A stretch of 23,687 nucleotides of DNA, from positions 1 to 23,687 of IMG/VR virus record IMGVR_UViG_3300034374_012018. One strand, written 5' to 3'. The notes under the pieces were generated by a model. That model did not search any database, was not told where the DNA came from, and was given only the letters and a program-made list of their open reading frames with translations. Of the stretch, positions 1 to 7,631 are shown one piece after another. A program made the translations under genes and the position numbers. Every line of letters begins with the position of its first letter. The stretch's first letter is position 1. Origin of the DNA: a virus.

Positions 1-82
1 GTTTTAAAGCTTCTAAAGCATTAAATTGAATTATAGTAACTTCATGCTCGCCAATTTTAACTGATTTTGTTTTGATAGCCAT
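1..82 (-). CDS. Tail assembly chaperone-like protein (N-terminal fragment)
   Basis: Only the first 27 residues lie in the window (starts MAIKTKSVKIGEHEV); the gene runs off the left edge. The ATG is at 80-82, two bases after the stop of the upstream tube gene, so it belongs to the same leftward tail operon. In phages with the DUF3383-DUF3277 pair, the next gene is usually a small tail assembly chaperone, and a short beta-rich start of this kind fits. An AGGAGG lies 12 bases upstream but also encodes part of the C-terminus of the previous protein, so it may not be a real ribosome binding site. The identification rests on position only. Confidence 0.5.
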   Translation of the reverse strand, partial: MAIKTKSVKIGEHEVTIIQFNALEALK

Positions 83-84
83 AA

Positions 85-516
85 TTAATTATTTCCTCCT
101 AAGTTAACAACATAAGTTGATCCAGTCTTGATCATCCATTCCCTTTCTTTTGCTTCATTACCAAATGAAGTTGTAGGATGTTTAACAATCCAGGCAGCAG
201 TTGCTGAAATTAAAGTATTTCCTGATCTATCTTTAATTAAAATAGGAAGAGGAGCACTTGCAAGACGATCAGCATTATGAATAGCTGAAAGAACCTGGTT
301 TGTTGGAGAAGTTTGACGAAGCCTTAAAGTAATAGTTAAGAAGTTAGAGTTATTTTTAACTCTATCAACATAACCATCAGCTCCACCTACTGAATTAAAA
401 GCGTCATTTTCTTCAGCTATTTCAACAGCATCACCTTCAGCAAATCCTGTAATTTGAGACACACCGAAGATAACACTTAGTTTTTTAAAATCGAAAGTTC
501 CTATTGATTGAGACAT
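85..516 (-). CDS. DUF3277 phage tail tube-like protein
   Basis: This 143-residue protein matches the pattern of the DUF3277 family: an N-terminal FDFKKLSVIFG strand, a central 'GADGYVDR' segment, a conserved 'LRQTSPTNQVLSAI' stretch, 'PILIKDRSGNTL', and a C-terminal 'GNEAKEREWMIKTG' region. Members are small beta-rich tail proteins found directly after a DUF3383 sheath-like gene and are thought to form the inner tail tube. That is the arrangement here, with the sheath gene 22 bases upstream in the same leftward operon. Its leader (AACTTTAAATAAAAATATATT before the ATG, broken here as AACTTTAAAT then AAAAATATATT) has no Shine-Dalgarno and shows the CTTTAAA-type module seen before many genes of this phage. 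The family call is firm; the tube role is inferred from the family and from gene order. Confidence 0.82.
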   Translation of the reverse strand: MSQSIGTFDFKKLSVIFGVSQITGFAEGDAVEIAEENDAFNSVGGADGYVDRVKNNSNFLTITLRLRQTSPTNQVLSAIHNADRLASAPLPILIKDRSGNTLISATAAWIVKHPTTSFGNEAKEREWMIKTGSTYVVNLGGNN

Positions 517-538
517 AATATATTTTTATTTAAAGTTA

Positions 539-1819
539 TTATACGGAAAGGTTACCAGCAATGGCAATCTTATTAACTGCACCAGCTAAAGTAGCTTCAA
601 AAGTTACCCCTGAAAATAATCTGGCTAATCTATCAGCTTCAGCTATATCAGCAACATCAGGAACAAAAATTGTATAAATACCATTACCTTCAGCATCAGA
701 AGCAATTAAGCCATTAGCTACACCAATATCTAAAATTTCTCTAATGTCATTTTCAATAATATCGCCACCGGCATCAGTATAAGGTATTTTTTCAACATTA
801 ATTAATGTTGAATATAAATTTTCTTGAAGTCTTGCTTGTAACCAATCAGCTCCACGAATAACGTCAATATATTCACCGCTTGCAACAGTACCATATCTAG
901 TAACTGAATTTCCAGCAATAGATTCATAAGTATTTCCATTATTACCAAATACTCCTGAAGCACCTGATTCAGAAGATAATAATTCATCAGCAACAATACC
1001 AGATAAAGTTTTAAATGCCCAGTTTGAAGAACCAGGAACAGTTGGTAACATTCTTCCAAACCATGCAGCATCAGCAAAATAACTAGCTGTATCACCATTA
1101 TAAATAGTCATAGTTCTATCATAACCTAAAGCTTTTAATTGATACATTAAGCTTCCTGTTTGAGCAACATCTAAATTATCAGCATCAGAAGTTCTAGCCA
1201 AAAATACTCTTTTCAAAGCTTCAACTTTACCTGCAGCACTTAAAATGTCAGCTTCAACATTTGAACTAATTGTTAAGCCATACCAAGTAGAATCATAATC
1301 AAAACATTTTTGAATTGCATTTGACCAGGTTTCTTGAGCAGTATAAGAACCTGAACCGGTAGCAGGAGTTGCTGAAGGCGTTGAAGCAGCTGTATATTGG
1401 AAATTATCATCATCAATTTTAGTAATTTCAAATGTTCCATTATATTCAGCTTTATTAAATCCTGTAACTGTTACAGAAGCACCTGACTCTAAATTATGAG
1501 CAGTTTTATTAATATTAACTAAATCTCCGGAAGGATTAGTTGCGGCTGTAATTGCTGTTGAAGTAGCAACAATCTTTTTTCCGATATAAACAGAAGGAGG
1601 AGTTTTTTCTTGTGAAAAAGCAGCAAGAGCCATTTTATATTCTGTATCAGTTTCAGCAAAATCAACTAAAACTTCAGTTACATTAGCATAACTTTTTACT
1701 CTTCTATCTAATTTCATGCTTTCACCTAAAATCATCTGAATACCAAAACCTTGTTGGGTTACGGTTTTAGTTGAAAGACTAATTGAAATATCAATTATCT
1801 GATCTAATTTATTTGACAT
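539..1819 (-). CDS. DUF3383 tail sheath-like protein
   Basis: This 426-residue protein begins with the hallmark of DUF3383 (LDQIIDISISLSTKTV, then GFGIQMILGES) and continues with RVKSYANVTEVLVDF and a TPPSVYIGKK strand. DUF3383 proteins are the probable contractile sheath subunits of a large group of myoviruses, so this gene sets the expected virion type. Residues about 84-160 look like an inserted beta domain (THE pattern 'AHNLESGASVTVTGF...YNGTFEITKI' followed by a Thr/Ser/Pro-rich run); after it the sheath fold resumes at 'ETWSNAIQ'. The C-terminal part, with 'IIENDIREILDIGVANGLI' and 'ATLAGAVNKIAIAGNLSV', is typical of the family. It sits 29 bases downstream of the probable tail terminator gene and 22 bases before the tube gene. 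No Shine-Dalgarno is visible. Confidence 0.82.
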   Translation of the reverse strand: MSNKLDQIIDISISLSTKTVTQQGFGIQMILGESMKLDRRVKSYANVTEVLVDFAETDTEYKMALAAFSQEKTPPSVYIGKKIVATSTAITAATNPSGDLVNINKTAHNLESGASVTVTGFNKAEYNGTFEITKIDDDNFQYTAASTPSATPATGSGSYTAQETWSNAIQKCFDYDSTWYGLTISSNVEADILSAAGKVEALKRVFLARTSDADNLDVAQTGSLMYQLKALGYDRTMTIYNGDTASYFADAAWFGRMLPTVPGSSNWAFKTLSGIVADELLSSESGASGVFGNNGNTYESIAGNSVTRYGTVASGEYIDVIRGADWLQARLQENLYSTLINVEKIPYTDAGGDIIENDIREILDIGVANGLIASDAEGNGIYTIFVPDVADIAEADRLARLFSGVTFEATLAGAVNKIAIAGNLSV

Positions 1820-1848
1820 ATTTATTTTCTTTTAATTATTATTAAAAA

Positions 1849-2388
1849 TTAATCCACTGTAAATTCTATAGAAAATGGATCAACACTATTCTCACTTTGA
1901 GCAGTGCCATCAACATCTATAGAAGTAACAGCTGGAACAGTATCTCCTGCAGCAGAATAATTTTTAGAAATTCTAAAAATTATTTCAGCTGCAGCTCTTG
2001 TTTCAAAACTATTACCAATAATAGTTGTTATATCAGTAGCCTCACTTTCTAATCCTACATATGCTAATTTATTTTGACACAATAATTCTAAATTGGAACT
2101 TAAATTTAAAGAACTATCTAAATTTGTCAAAATATCCATTCCTGTTTCACCAACAGCTATTAATGATAAAATTACTTCTCTATCTCCTTGCGTCTCAATT
2201 TCTTCAGCAGCATTTGGCTTACTTTCCCAATCTGTTCCCCCCGGGTTTCTAACAGTTGGTATTTTTAAAACAATATAATCACCATCAGGAGTAGGAGCAT
2301 TCTGATCTGACCAGATAACCGGCTTACTTGTTAATGTAGTAATTACAGTTGCAATATTTGTTTTTAAATCTATAAAATTTATTGACAT
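1849..2388 (-). CDS. Probable tail/neck terminator protein (LIC_12616-like)
   Basis: The protein has 179 residues. It starts 'MSINFIDLKTNIATVITTL', followed by 'PVIWSDQNAPTPDGDYIVLKI' split by short loops, a pattern I associate with small neck or tail terminator proteins that cap the tail tube in DUF3383-type myoviruses. A long middle helix/strand region contains 'DREVILSLIAVGETGMDILTNL', with an acidic C-terminus. Its position between the stopper-like gene and the sheath gene fits that role. The ATG is preceded by GGAG six bases upstream, though those bases also encode the end of the upstream gene. There is no diagnostic catalytic motif, so this call depends mostly on gene order and general pattern. 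Confidence 0.5.
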   Translation of the reverse strand: MSINFIDLKTNIATVITTLTSKPVIWSDQNAPTPDGDYIVLKIPTVRNPGGTDWESKPNAAEEIETQGDREVILSLIAVGETGMDILTNLDSSLNLSSNLELLCQNKLAYVGLESEATDITTIIGNSFETRAAAEIIFRISKNYSAAGDTVPAVTSIDVDGTAQSENSVDPFSIEFTVD

Positions 2389-2389
2389 A

Positions 2390-2761
2390 TTAAGCTCCTA
2401 TTGGTGGTACGGCGTCATTTGTTACCCTCTTAGCAACAAAAACTTTATAATGGTTAATCACATTATTTCGCCAATTAAAAGTCCTAATTACTTCATGATC
2501 AACTCCATCAATTACAACAAAATCAGGATTTAATCCACTTCCTTTAATTATACCATTCAATTTTATATCTGTATATAATTTTGTTATTTCTTCTTCTCTT
2601 CTATTTTCTGGCAATAACTTCATATCACTACCTGAAATCGGTTGAATACTTGCTTGAATTTCAAATGTAGAATCTGCTCCGGTAACTTCAAAAAATCCTG
2701 CAGCATTATAAGAACCGCTAGCTTTTCTTTTGACTGTCAATGTTTGTCTAAAACTACTCAT
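2390..2761 (-). CDS. Probable head-tail stopper / head closure protein
   Basis: This is a 123-residue beta-rich protein: 'FRQTLTVKRKASGSYNAAGFF' at the start (a common opening of small head-tail joining proteins), a middle 'IQASIQPISGSDMKLLPENRREEE', and 'VVIDGVDHEVIRTFNWRNNVINHYKVFVAKR' at the end. The layout of strands with a 'DG-x-hydrophobic' turn and a final hydrophobic strand is typical of head closure/stopper proteins that plug the portal after packaging. It overlaps the upstream gp10-like gene by 8 bases, which suggests translational coupling. The function is inferred from size, strand pattern and position. Confidence 0.5.
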   Translation of the reverse strand: MSSFRQTLTVKRKASGSYNAAGFFEVTGADSTFEIQASIQPISGSDMKLLPENRREEEITKLYTDIKLNGIIKGSGLNPDFVVIDGVDHEVIRTFNWRNNVINHYKVFVAKRVTNDAVPPIGA

Positions 2762-3221
2762 TTGCTCCTCTTAATTCGCTTGATATTTTAGATCTAGTTT
2801 CTCCTGTGTCAATTAAAGGATTTGATGAACCTTTTTTTCTTATAGTTGATTCAGCATTTGCCGGAGTTCTTAAATCAACCATTGCTTTTTTAATAGCTGC
2901 TTCTTGCTCTAATCCTATAAGCTTTAATTTACTTTTTACTTTATAATTACCATTAGAAATAGATTTAGCTATCTGACCAAATCTTCGTCCTACTTTTTTA
3001 TAATTTTTATTGTAAGTTGATCTGATAAAAGATCTTTCCGGAATAGTAATATTATGATTTTTTCCTGCTTGAGTTGTACCAAACTCATTTACAACACCTT
3101 TTGTCAAAACTTCATCGCCAACATCAGCAAATAATCCTACGGCAACCTTTTTAGAATCTAATTCTTTAAAGGCATCTTTATAATTATTAAATCCTGTATC
3201 TTTTGTTTTAACAACTGCCAC
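2754..3221 (-). CDS. HK97 gp10-like tail completion / virion morphogenesis protein
   Basis: The 155-residue protein has the run of signatures typical of the HK97 gp10-like or Mu-like neck family: 'KKVAVGLFADVG' near residue 25, 'VVNEFGTTQAG' near 43, 'IPERSFIRST' near 60, a central helix, and 'STIRKKGSSNPLIDTGETRSKIS' (residues about 125-147). Family members are small proteins that finish the head-tail interface or the tail end before joining. The start is a GTG at 3219-3221, inside the end of the upstream DUF4054 gene (14-base overlap); no in-frame ATG lies near. It is basic, as the family usually is. Confidence 0.65.
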   Translation of the reverse strand: MAVVKTKDTGFNNYKDAFKELDSKKVAVGLFADVGDEVLTKGVVNEFGTTQAGKNHNITIPERSFIRSTYNKNYKKVGRRFGQIAKSISNGNYKVKSKLKLIGLEQEAAIKKAMVDLRTPANAESTIRKKGSSNPLIDTGETRSKISSELRGANE

Positions 3222-3564
3222 TTTGCATATAAAATTGTGGCACTCGTGCCTTTATTAATCTTTTATAAGAATCTAAATATTGGGTATTATTCGTTTCTTT
3301 GCTACTTCCACCCCCATAACTTCTTGACAAATCGCCTTCTTTTTCCATTGTCAAAACTCCTCGAGAATTACCATCTCGAGAGCTAAGCTCCAACAAATGA
3401 GCTGCATAATAAGCCACGGCCATATTATAAGTATTAGTTTCAGTAAACAAAGTAGCATCTATTTCGCTTGTAGCTATACCAATAAACTTATTTTTTACAT
3501 CCGTGGAATTAGCAGCATCAATTGCTGGAGCAACACATGCCAACCACTCAAGGGCAGTTGTCAT
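3208..3564 (-). CDS. DUF4054 head-tail adaptor protein
   Basis: This 118-residue protein looks like DUF4054: an N-terminal helix after 'EWLACVAPAIDAANSTDV', 'TYNMAVAYYAAHLLELSS' (the conserved helix of portal-bound adaptors), 'GVLTMEKEGDLSRSYGG' (the conserved 'keGdLs-x-sy' signature) and 'NTQYLDSYKRLIKARVP'. DUF4054 proteins sit below the portal as the first connector ring. Its ATG overlaps the TAA of the upstream gene by one base (TAATG at 3562-3566), a common layout for coupled translation. Confidence 0.75.
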   Translation of the reverse strand: MTTALEWLACVAPAIDAANSTDVKNKFIGIATSEIDATLFTETNTYNMAVAYYAAHLLELSSRDGNSRGVLTMEKEGDLSRSYGGGSSKETNNTQYLDSYKRLIKARVPQFYMQSGSC

Positions 3565-4031
3565 TATTTTTTGCTTTCAATTAATTTGATGATTTGATCA
3601 GCATTTAATCCTTTAGTATCAAGTTCTAAAGCAGTAGCAATTTCAACTAAAGCTTTTTTATCTTGTTTTTTAAGATCAATATCAGAAAGATCAATTCCTT
3701 CTTCGCCTTCAGAATCAGAATCTTCTTTAGACTCATCTTCTTCACCTTCAGAATCAGCATTAGCAGCTTCTTCAGCAGCTAATTTTTCCTCTTCAGCTTT
3801 TTTAGCAGCTTTTTTTTCTGCTTTAATTTGAGCAGCAGTTTTAGCTTTTGGCTTCGGAGCTTCGGCAACTTCAACTAATCCTGAAGTTTTAACTAAAGCT
3901 TCATACATAGGATGTTCTTTAATTAATTTTGATTCAGCATCAGATAATTCATTTTCACCTTCTTTTAAAGTAATAGTTCCTGTTGAAACTTTAAATCTTA
4001 AAAGGCCTTTAGTTCTTTTTAATATTTTCAT
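3564..4031 (-). CDS. Putative virion-associated protein with charged linker and HeH/SAP-like C-terminus
   Basis: The protein has 155 residues in three visible parts. Residues 1-55 form a compact start (two short beta segments, then 'GENELSDAESKLIKEHPMYE'). Residues about 57-112 are low-complexity Ala/Lys and then Glu/Asp/Ser-rich (a flexible linker). Residues about 117-155 ('DIDLKKQDKKALVEIATAL', then 'GLNADQIIKLIESKK') look like a small helix-extended-helix or SAP-type domain. Proteins of this size and style often lie between the capsid gene and the connector genes in related phages. It is the first gene after the terminator that follows the capsid gene. Its exact role is unknown. Confidence 0.5.
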   Translation of the reverse strand: MKILKRTKGLLRFKVSTGTITLKEGENELSDAESKLIKEHPMYEALVKTSGLVEVAEAPKPKAKTAAQIKAEKKAAKKAEEEKLAAEEAANADSEGEEDESKEDSDSEGEEGIDLSDIDLKKQDKKALVEIATALELDTKGLNADQIIKLIESKK

Positions 4032-4063
4032 GTTAATACTTTTTTGTGTTAATAAATATAAAA

Positions 4064-4094
4064 TAATCAGGAGAATAATTTATCCTCCTGATTA
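4064..4094 (-). terminator. Intrinsic terminator after the major capsid gene
   Basis: A perfect 10-base-pair inverted repeat (4064-4073, TAATCAGGAG, pairs with 4085-4094, CTCCTGATTA) flanks an 11-base loop. Read on the minus strand it is followed by an A/U-rich run (ATTTTATATTTATT). It lies 11 bases beyond the stop of the capsid gene, where phages often partly stop transcription to set the capsid to tail protein ratio. The stem is visible; termination strength is inferred, because the U-run is interrupted. Confidence 0.65.
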
Positions 4095-4105
4095 AGTTTT
4101 CAATA

Positions 4106-5134
4106 TTATATACCAGTATTGATAGATACAGAATAAGGGAAGAATACTCTTGTTCCACCGCATCTAGCTTCTAAGATATTCTTAGTTGCAAGATTTTTAA
4201 CTTGTGGAGCGTGAGGCATCATTCTTATTGGTAATACACCTTCAAGTTTTTCTTGAGAATTATTATAAAGACAAAAACCTGATTTAGTACCACTAACAAA
4301 AGCATTTTTAAGTTGAGACATTTTAACAACTTTCAAATTATACTCTTGCTCGATATATTTAAGAACTGACATACCAGAATAATTGGTAACATCAAGAGCT
4401 TTCTTTCTAATTAATTCATAATTAGTATTATCAAGCAACATAGTATCAGCCATTTCATTACCTTTACTAATATCGTCCATGTCGTCCATTGCTGAAGCAA
4501 CATCGTCTAAAATTAGTTGAGCAGTTTTAGTTGTCCATAAAGTTGAAGAACCGGTACCAGTTGCAGCAACAGCAGCATTAGGCACATTAGCATTGTTGAA
4601 CATACCAGTAATTCCATATCTTGAATCACCAAAACCAAGCATTTTCTCGATTTTTTGATCAACAGCACGTCTAGCAGCTAAAGCTTTATTGGTAACAACA
4701 GAATGACCAGGACGATTAAGCATTTTATCGCGTCTCATATCTTGTACAGAATAGATATAAGCATCAGCGATTGACTTGATCTTATTGGTTTCTTCTTCGC
4801 CAAATACTTCAACAGTATTAATATCATCAGCAAAATCACCGATAACATCAGCTTCACCTGAAGAATCCAAAACATCATAAGTATCAGTTTCAGCGCCTTC
4901 TGGAATTGCACTATTAATTGGTAGTAAACCACCATTCAATAATTTCAATTCAGCATATACTGGAGTGAATATTTTTTGACGGATAAATTCAAGGTTTCTT
5001 GCAAAAAAGAATGCTTCATCATTTTTTACAATACCGACTTGCTCTGCCGCTCTTTCGTAAGCTTTAAACTCACTTGAAGAAGTGTCGATTTTCAACTCCT
5101 CTCCATTATCTAATTTAAAAGTTTTAATAGTCAT
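4106..5134 (-). CDS. Major capsid protein (DUF2184 family)
   Basis: The 342-residue protein shows the DUF2184 capsid pattern: an N-terminal arm, then 'FFFARNLEFIRQKIFTPVYAEL' (the conserved early helix), 'GGLLPINSAIPEGAETDTYDV' and 'KSIADAYIYSVQDMRR', a following 'ALAARRAVDQKIEKMLGFGD' helix, and 'GITGMFNNANVP'. These proteins adopt the HK97 capsid fold and build the shell. The gene follows the cement protein and the protease-scaffold gene in the expected order and is followed by a strong hairpin terminator. Its leader (ATAACTTAAAAATTAG, then TAAAACA before the ATG) has no Shine-Dalgarno but carries the TAACTTAAA module. Confidence 0.85.
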   Translation of the reverse strand: MTIKTFKLDNGEELKIDTSSSEFKAYERAAEQVGIVKNDEAFFFARNLEFIRQKIFTPVYAELKLLNGGLLPINSAIPEGAETDTYDVLDSSGEADVIGDFADDINTVEVFGEEETNKIKSIADAYIYSVQDMRRDKMLNRPGHSVVTNKALAARRAVDQKIEKMLGFGDSRYGITGMFNNANVPNAAVAATGTGSSTLWTTKTAQLILDDVASAMDDMDDISKGNEMADTMLLDNTNYELIRKKALDVTNYSGMSVLKYIEQEYNLKVVKMSQLKNAFVSGTKSGFCLYNNSQEKLEGVLPIRMMPHAPQVKNLATKNILEARCGGTRVFFPYSVSINTGI

Positions 5135-5160
5135 TGTTTTACTAATTTTTAAGTTATTAA

Positions 5161-5922
5161 TTACGGTTGGTTAATTTCTACTTTTGCTAAAGCAGGAGTT
5201 CCAGTTGTTCCAGTCGCAGCACTTACAAATTTAGCAGAAGAAACAGCTAAGTTTCCACTAGAAGCATTTGTAAAGTTACCTTGATTTGCAGAATCTGTTT
5301 TATCGTTAGCGATATAAACTGAATCACCATAAGCAACAGTAGCAATAACATTTACCCAAATAACGCCTTTAGTTAAAACATTAACAGCATCATTAATTTG
5401 GTAAGCATCATCGCCGCCAATAGTTACTGGTTGGCCATGTCTTAAAGCACTAATTCCTTCAACAACATCTGAAGAAGTATAAGCAACAGAACCATTAGCT
5501 TGAGAAGCACCAGCAGCAACAACAATATCTGAAACGGTAATATTATCACCAGCATCAGTTGTAATTGTGATTGCTCTTGAAGCAGCATCAACAGCACTAA
5601 TTCCTGTTAAAGCATCAATTGCAGCAACCAAAGCAGCTTTTGTAGTAGCTTGGTCAGTGTCAAAAGTTACTTCAGAAATTGCAACACCATTAACATTTAA
5701 GTTGATAGTATTTGAAGTTACAAAGTCAGCATCGAAATCAAGAGTTGCTATATTTTTAGCAATATTCTTAACATCAGTTCCGCCAGTGGAACCTTTAACA
5801 ACCCCTTTACCAAAACCGATAACTTCTTGAGCGTTTCTTGTTTTGATATTAGAATCTTCTAAAGTTGCAACTTGACCAGCTTGGCCAACGTCGTAATAAT
5901 CTTGATATTTTATAATAGACAT
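5161..5922 (-). CDS. Capsid cement / decoration protein with inserted domain
   Basis: The protein has 253 residues. The N-terminal 50 residues ('DVGQAGQVATLEDSNIKTRN', then 'EVIGFGKGVVKG') and the C-terminal half ('GQPVTIGGDDAYQINDAVNVL', then 'GVIWVNVIATVAYGDSVYI') read like the small cement proteins encoded beside DUF2184 capsids, which fill the gaps between capsomers. Between them, residues about 57-145 look like an extra beta domain (alternating Thr/Ile/Val strands, an Ala-rich helix, and 'AITITTDAGDNITVSDIVV') with no counterpart in the minimal cement fold. The gene sits between the protease-scaffold and capsid genes. The cement call is by pattern and place; the insert call is inference. 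Confidence 0.65.
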   Translation of the reverse strand: MSIIKYQDYYDVGQAGQVATLEDSNIKTRNAQEVIGFGKGVVKGSTGGTDVKNIAKNIATLDFDADFVTSNTINLNVNGVAISEVTFDTDQATTKAALVAAIDALTGISAVDAASRAITITTDAGDNITVSDIVVAAGASQANGSVAYTSSDVVEGISALRHGQPVTIGGDDAYQINDAVNVLTKGVIWVNVIATVAYGDSVYIANDKTDSANQGNFTNASSGNLAVSSAKFVSAATGTTGTPALAKVEINQP

Positions 5923-5927
5923 AATAA

Positions 5928-6476
5928 TTATTTATTTAAGGTTGATCTTTTAATTAAATCTGCTTGTAAATCAGAATTGCTAACAGCAATTTTAGACTCA
6001 TCAGAATCTTTTTTATTGCTTGCAACTTTGAAATTTGCAGCTAGTTTAGAATCTTTTTTAAGATCTAAAATAGCATCAAATCTAGCAGTTAAGTATTCTT
6101 CGCTTTTTTCATCAGATTTAAATTCTGGAGAAAATGCACAAATAACTTTAGATTTAAGTTCTGAATCTGAAAGAGAAGAAATATCTTCATCTTCTTTCAA
6201 AAATTCAGCACACTTTTTTTCTAAAGAAATTCTAGCTTTAACTTTTTCAGCAATTTCTTCTGAATCATCTTTTTTAGATAATTCGTCTAATTTTACTTTC
6301 AAAGCATCTTTCTCTACTTTTAAAGCGTCTTTTTCGCCTTCCAAAGAATCGATCTTATTTTTTGATTCCTTTTCAGTGTTTTTAAGAGAAGTAATTTCTG
6401 TTTCAAGAGTATCAAGTCTTGAAAAGACTTCCTCTGAAACTTCAATTTCTTTTCCATCTAGCTTATATTTTTTCAT
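5928..6476 (-). other. Possible internal start giving a separate scaffold protein
   Basis: An in-frame ATG at 6474-6476 begins MKKYKLDGKE, exactly where the protease part ends and the coiled-coil part starts. The DNA before it reads TTTTTAATAACTTCAATAAT and then AACAATAATCTAATT on the minus strand, very like the leaders used before other genes of this phage (for example TTTTTAATAACTTAAAATAT before the gene at 18486). Internal starts that give free scaffold are common in fused protease-scaffold genes. The product would have 182 residues. This is inference from sequence resemblance. Confidence 0.45.
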
Positions 6477-7103
6477 AATTAGATTATTGTTATTATTGAA
6501 GTTATTAAAAACACACATGGCGTCCTGCCCATCAAGTCTAAGCTTAGCTTTATCACCAGCTCGGCCTTGATAAACAATGGCCAAATGATTCCCTTTAATG
6601 CCAGTTTGAACATGATCATATCGTTCACCCTTGTAAATACCATCTTTCTTAACTAGATTAACTTTATATCCATAAGAAAGGCCGCGTTTACCAGCATTAA
6701 TTTGTTCTATAGCAGTTTTATCAGTTATTTTTAATTTTGTAACTAAAAAATTATCTTGCTTCTTTATTTCTTCCCCTGTATATCCAACAGAAAGTTCTTT
6801 TACATTATCAGCATTTACTTCTTCTTTTGGATGATCGTTTGTAATAGGGAGCATTTTGAAAGAGTTAATTGCATCTTCTTTAAATACTTCTTCAGGAAGT
6901 CTTAACTCTCTTTGGATTGAACCATCAGCTCTTACATAATTAAAAACTCCAGTTCTGGTAGCAATAGCAAAACCTTCTAAATAACCTTCATCGGTTTTAG
7001 TTAGCTTTCCTTCATCTAAGTTTAGATTATCATATCTTACAGCTTCAACAGTATCTAAGCCATCTAATTTTAAGCTGTCAATTGTTATATTGTCTTTAGT
7101 CAC
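5928..7103 (-). CDS. DUF2213 prohead protease fused to a scaffold-like C-terminal region
   Basis: The protein has 391 residues. Residues about 20-195 match the DUF2213 protease: 'LPITNDHPKEEV' (His of the catalytic site near residue 91), 'GKRGLSYGYKVNL' (probable nucleophile Ser near 143), 'YDHVQTGIKGNHLAIVYQGRAG'. Residues 197-209 are an odd Asn-rich run, and from residue 210 (MKKYKLDGKEIEV) the sequence becomes a charged coiled coil with heptad-like Lys/Glu/Leu (about 225-290) and a helical tail, the usual look of a scaffolding protein. The start is GTG at 7101-7103, just after the lipoprotein gene stop. One protein carrying both activities is known in other phages; here the junction looks like a translated former gene boundary (see findings). 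Confidence 0.78.
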   Translation of the reverse strand: MTKDNITIDSLKLDGLDTVEAVRYDNLNLDEGKLTKTDEGYLEGFAIATRTGVFNYVRADGSIQRELRLPEEVFKEDAINSFKMLPITNDHPKEEVNADNVKELSVGYTGEEIKKQDNFLVTKLKITDKTAIEQINAGKRGLSYGYKVNLVKKDGIYKGERYDHVQTGIKGNHLAIVYQGRAGDKAKLRLDGQDAMCVFNNFNNNNNLIMKKYKLDGKEIEVSEEVFSRLDTLETEITSLKNTEKESKNKIDSLEGEKDALKVEKDALKVKLDELSKKDDSEEIAEKVKARISLEKKCAEFLKEDEDISSLSDSELKSKVICAFSPEFKSDEKSEEYLTARFDAILDLKKDSKLAANFKVASNKKDSDESKIAVSNSDLQADLIKRSTLNK

Positions 7104-7108
7104 AATCT

Positions 7109-7591
7109 TTAATTAATGTTTATCTTTCTTGAACCATCTATATTCACTTTAGAAAATAGAAAAGCATTAAATAATTTCGTTCCTTTTCTTTCTATAACTT
7201 TTATCGTTTTATTGTCATTGTATAAATTATACCTTAACACGTCTTTTATTTCAATGTAAACAACTAAATTAGAATTTTTAGATTTAGCAAAATCTTTTAG
7301 ACTTTGTTCATCAACAACAAACATTTCATCAGTTGCAAATTTAGTAATATGCGTAACTGCATAACCTTCTAAATCTACAGATAATGCAACCAAAGTTGTT
7401 GGTATATCTTTAATCTCTTCTAATCTTATTAACTCTACTTTATCTACCTTTTCATTAGTTTTTCTTAAAGAAAGATCTGAATCAAATGTATTTTCTTTTA
7501 ATCTTTGTTCAAAATCTACCTTCAAAGCAAATTGACTTAATGAAGTACAAGATACAGTAAATAGTAAAATTACAATTGTAAATATTTTCAT
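7109..7591 (-). CDS. Small lipoprotein inserted among the head genes (moron-like)
   Basis: The 160-residue protein begins MKIFTIVILLFTVSC: a Lys at position 2, a hydrophobic stretch, and a lipobox-like 'TVSC' with the lipidated Cys at residue 15. It should be exported and anchored in a membrane of the host. The mature part mixes charged helix (residues 25-60) with beta strands ('TTLVALSVDLEGYAVTHI', 'SNLVVYIEIKDVL'). I do not recognise a family. It lies between the head morphogenesis gene and the protease gene, where no virion part is expected, and is preceded by an 80-base gap with a possible promoter; both are typical of 'moron' genes expressed from a prophage or early in infection. Superinfection exclusion is the leading guess, but nothing in the sequence proves it. 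Confidence 0.65.
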   Translation of the reverse strand: MKIFTIVILLFTVSCTSLSQFALKVDFEQRLKENTFDSDLSLRKTNEKVDKVELIRLEEIKDIPTTLVALSVDLEGYAVTHITKFATDEMFVVDEQSLKDFAKSKNSNLVVYIEIKDVLRYNLYNDNKTIKVIERKGTKLFNAFLFSKVNIDGSRKININ

Positions 7592-7631
7592 AATATTAGC
7601 TTTTAAGTTTTTAAAGTAAACATATAAACCA

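Noticed and set aside
90-106. Strong AGGAGG as the ribosome binding site of the leftmost gene
   Set aside because: It also encodes the Leu-Gly-Gly-Asn end of the tube protein and lies 12 bases from the ATG, longer than normal; kept only as a remark.
802-1098. Reading frames antisense or out of frame to the sheath, capsid, terminase and other large genes
   Set aside because: Their composition (runs of Leu/Ile/Phe) and full overlap with clear family genes mark them as shadows.
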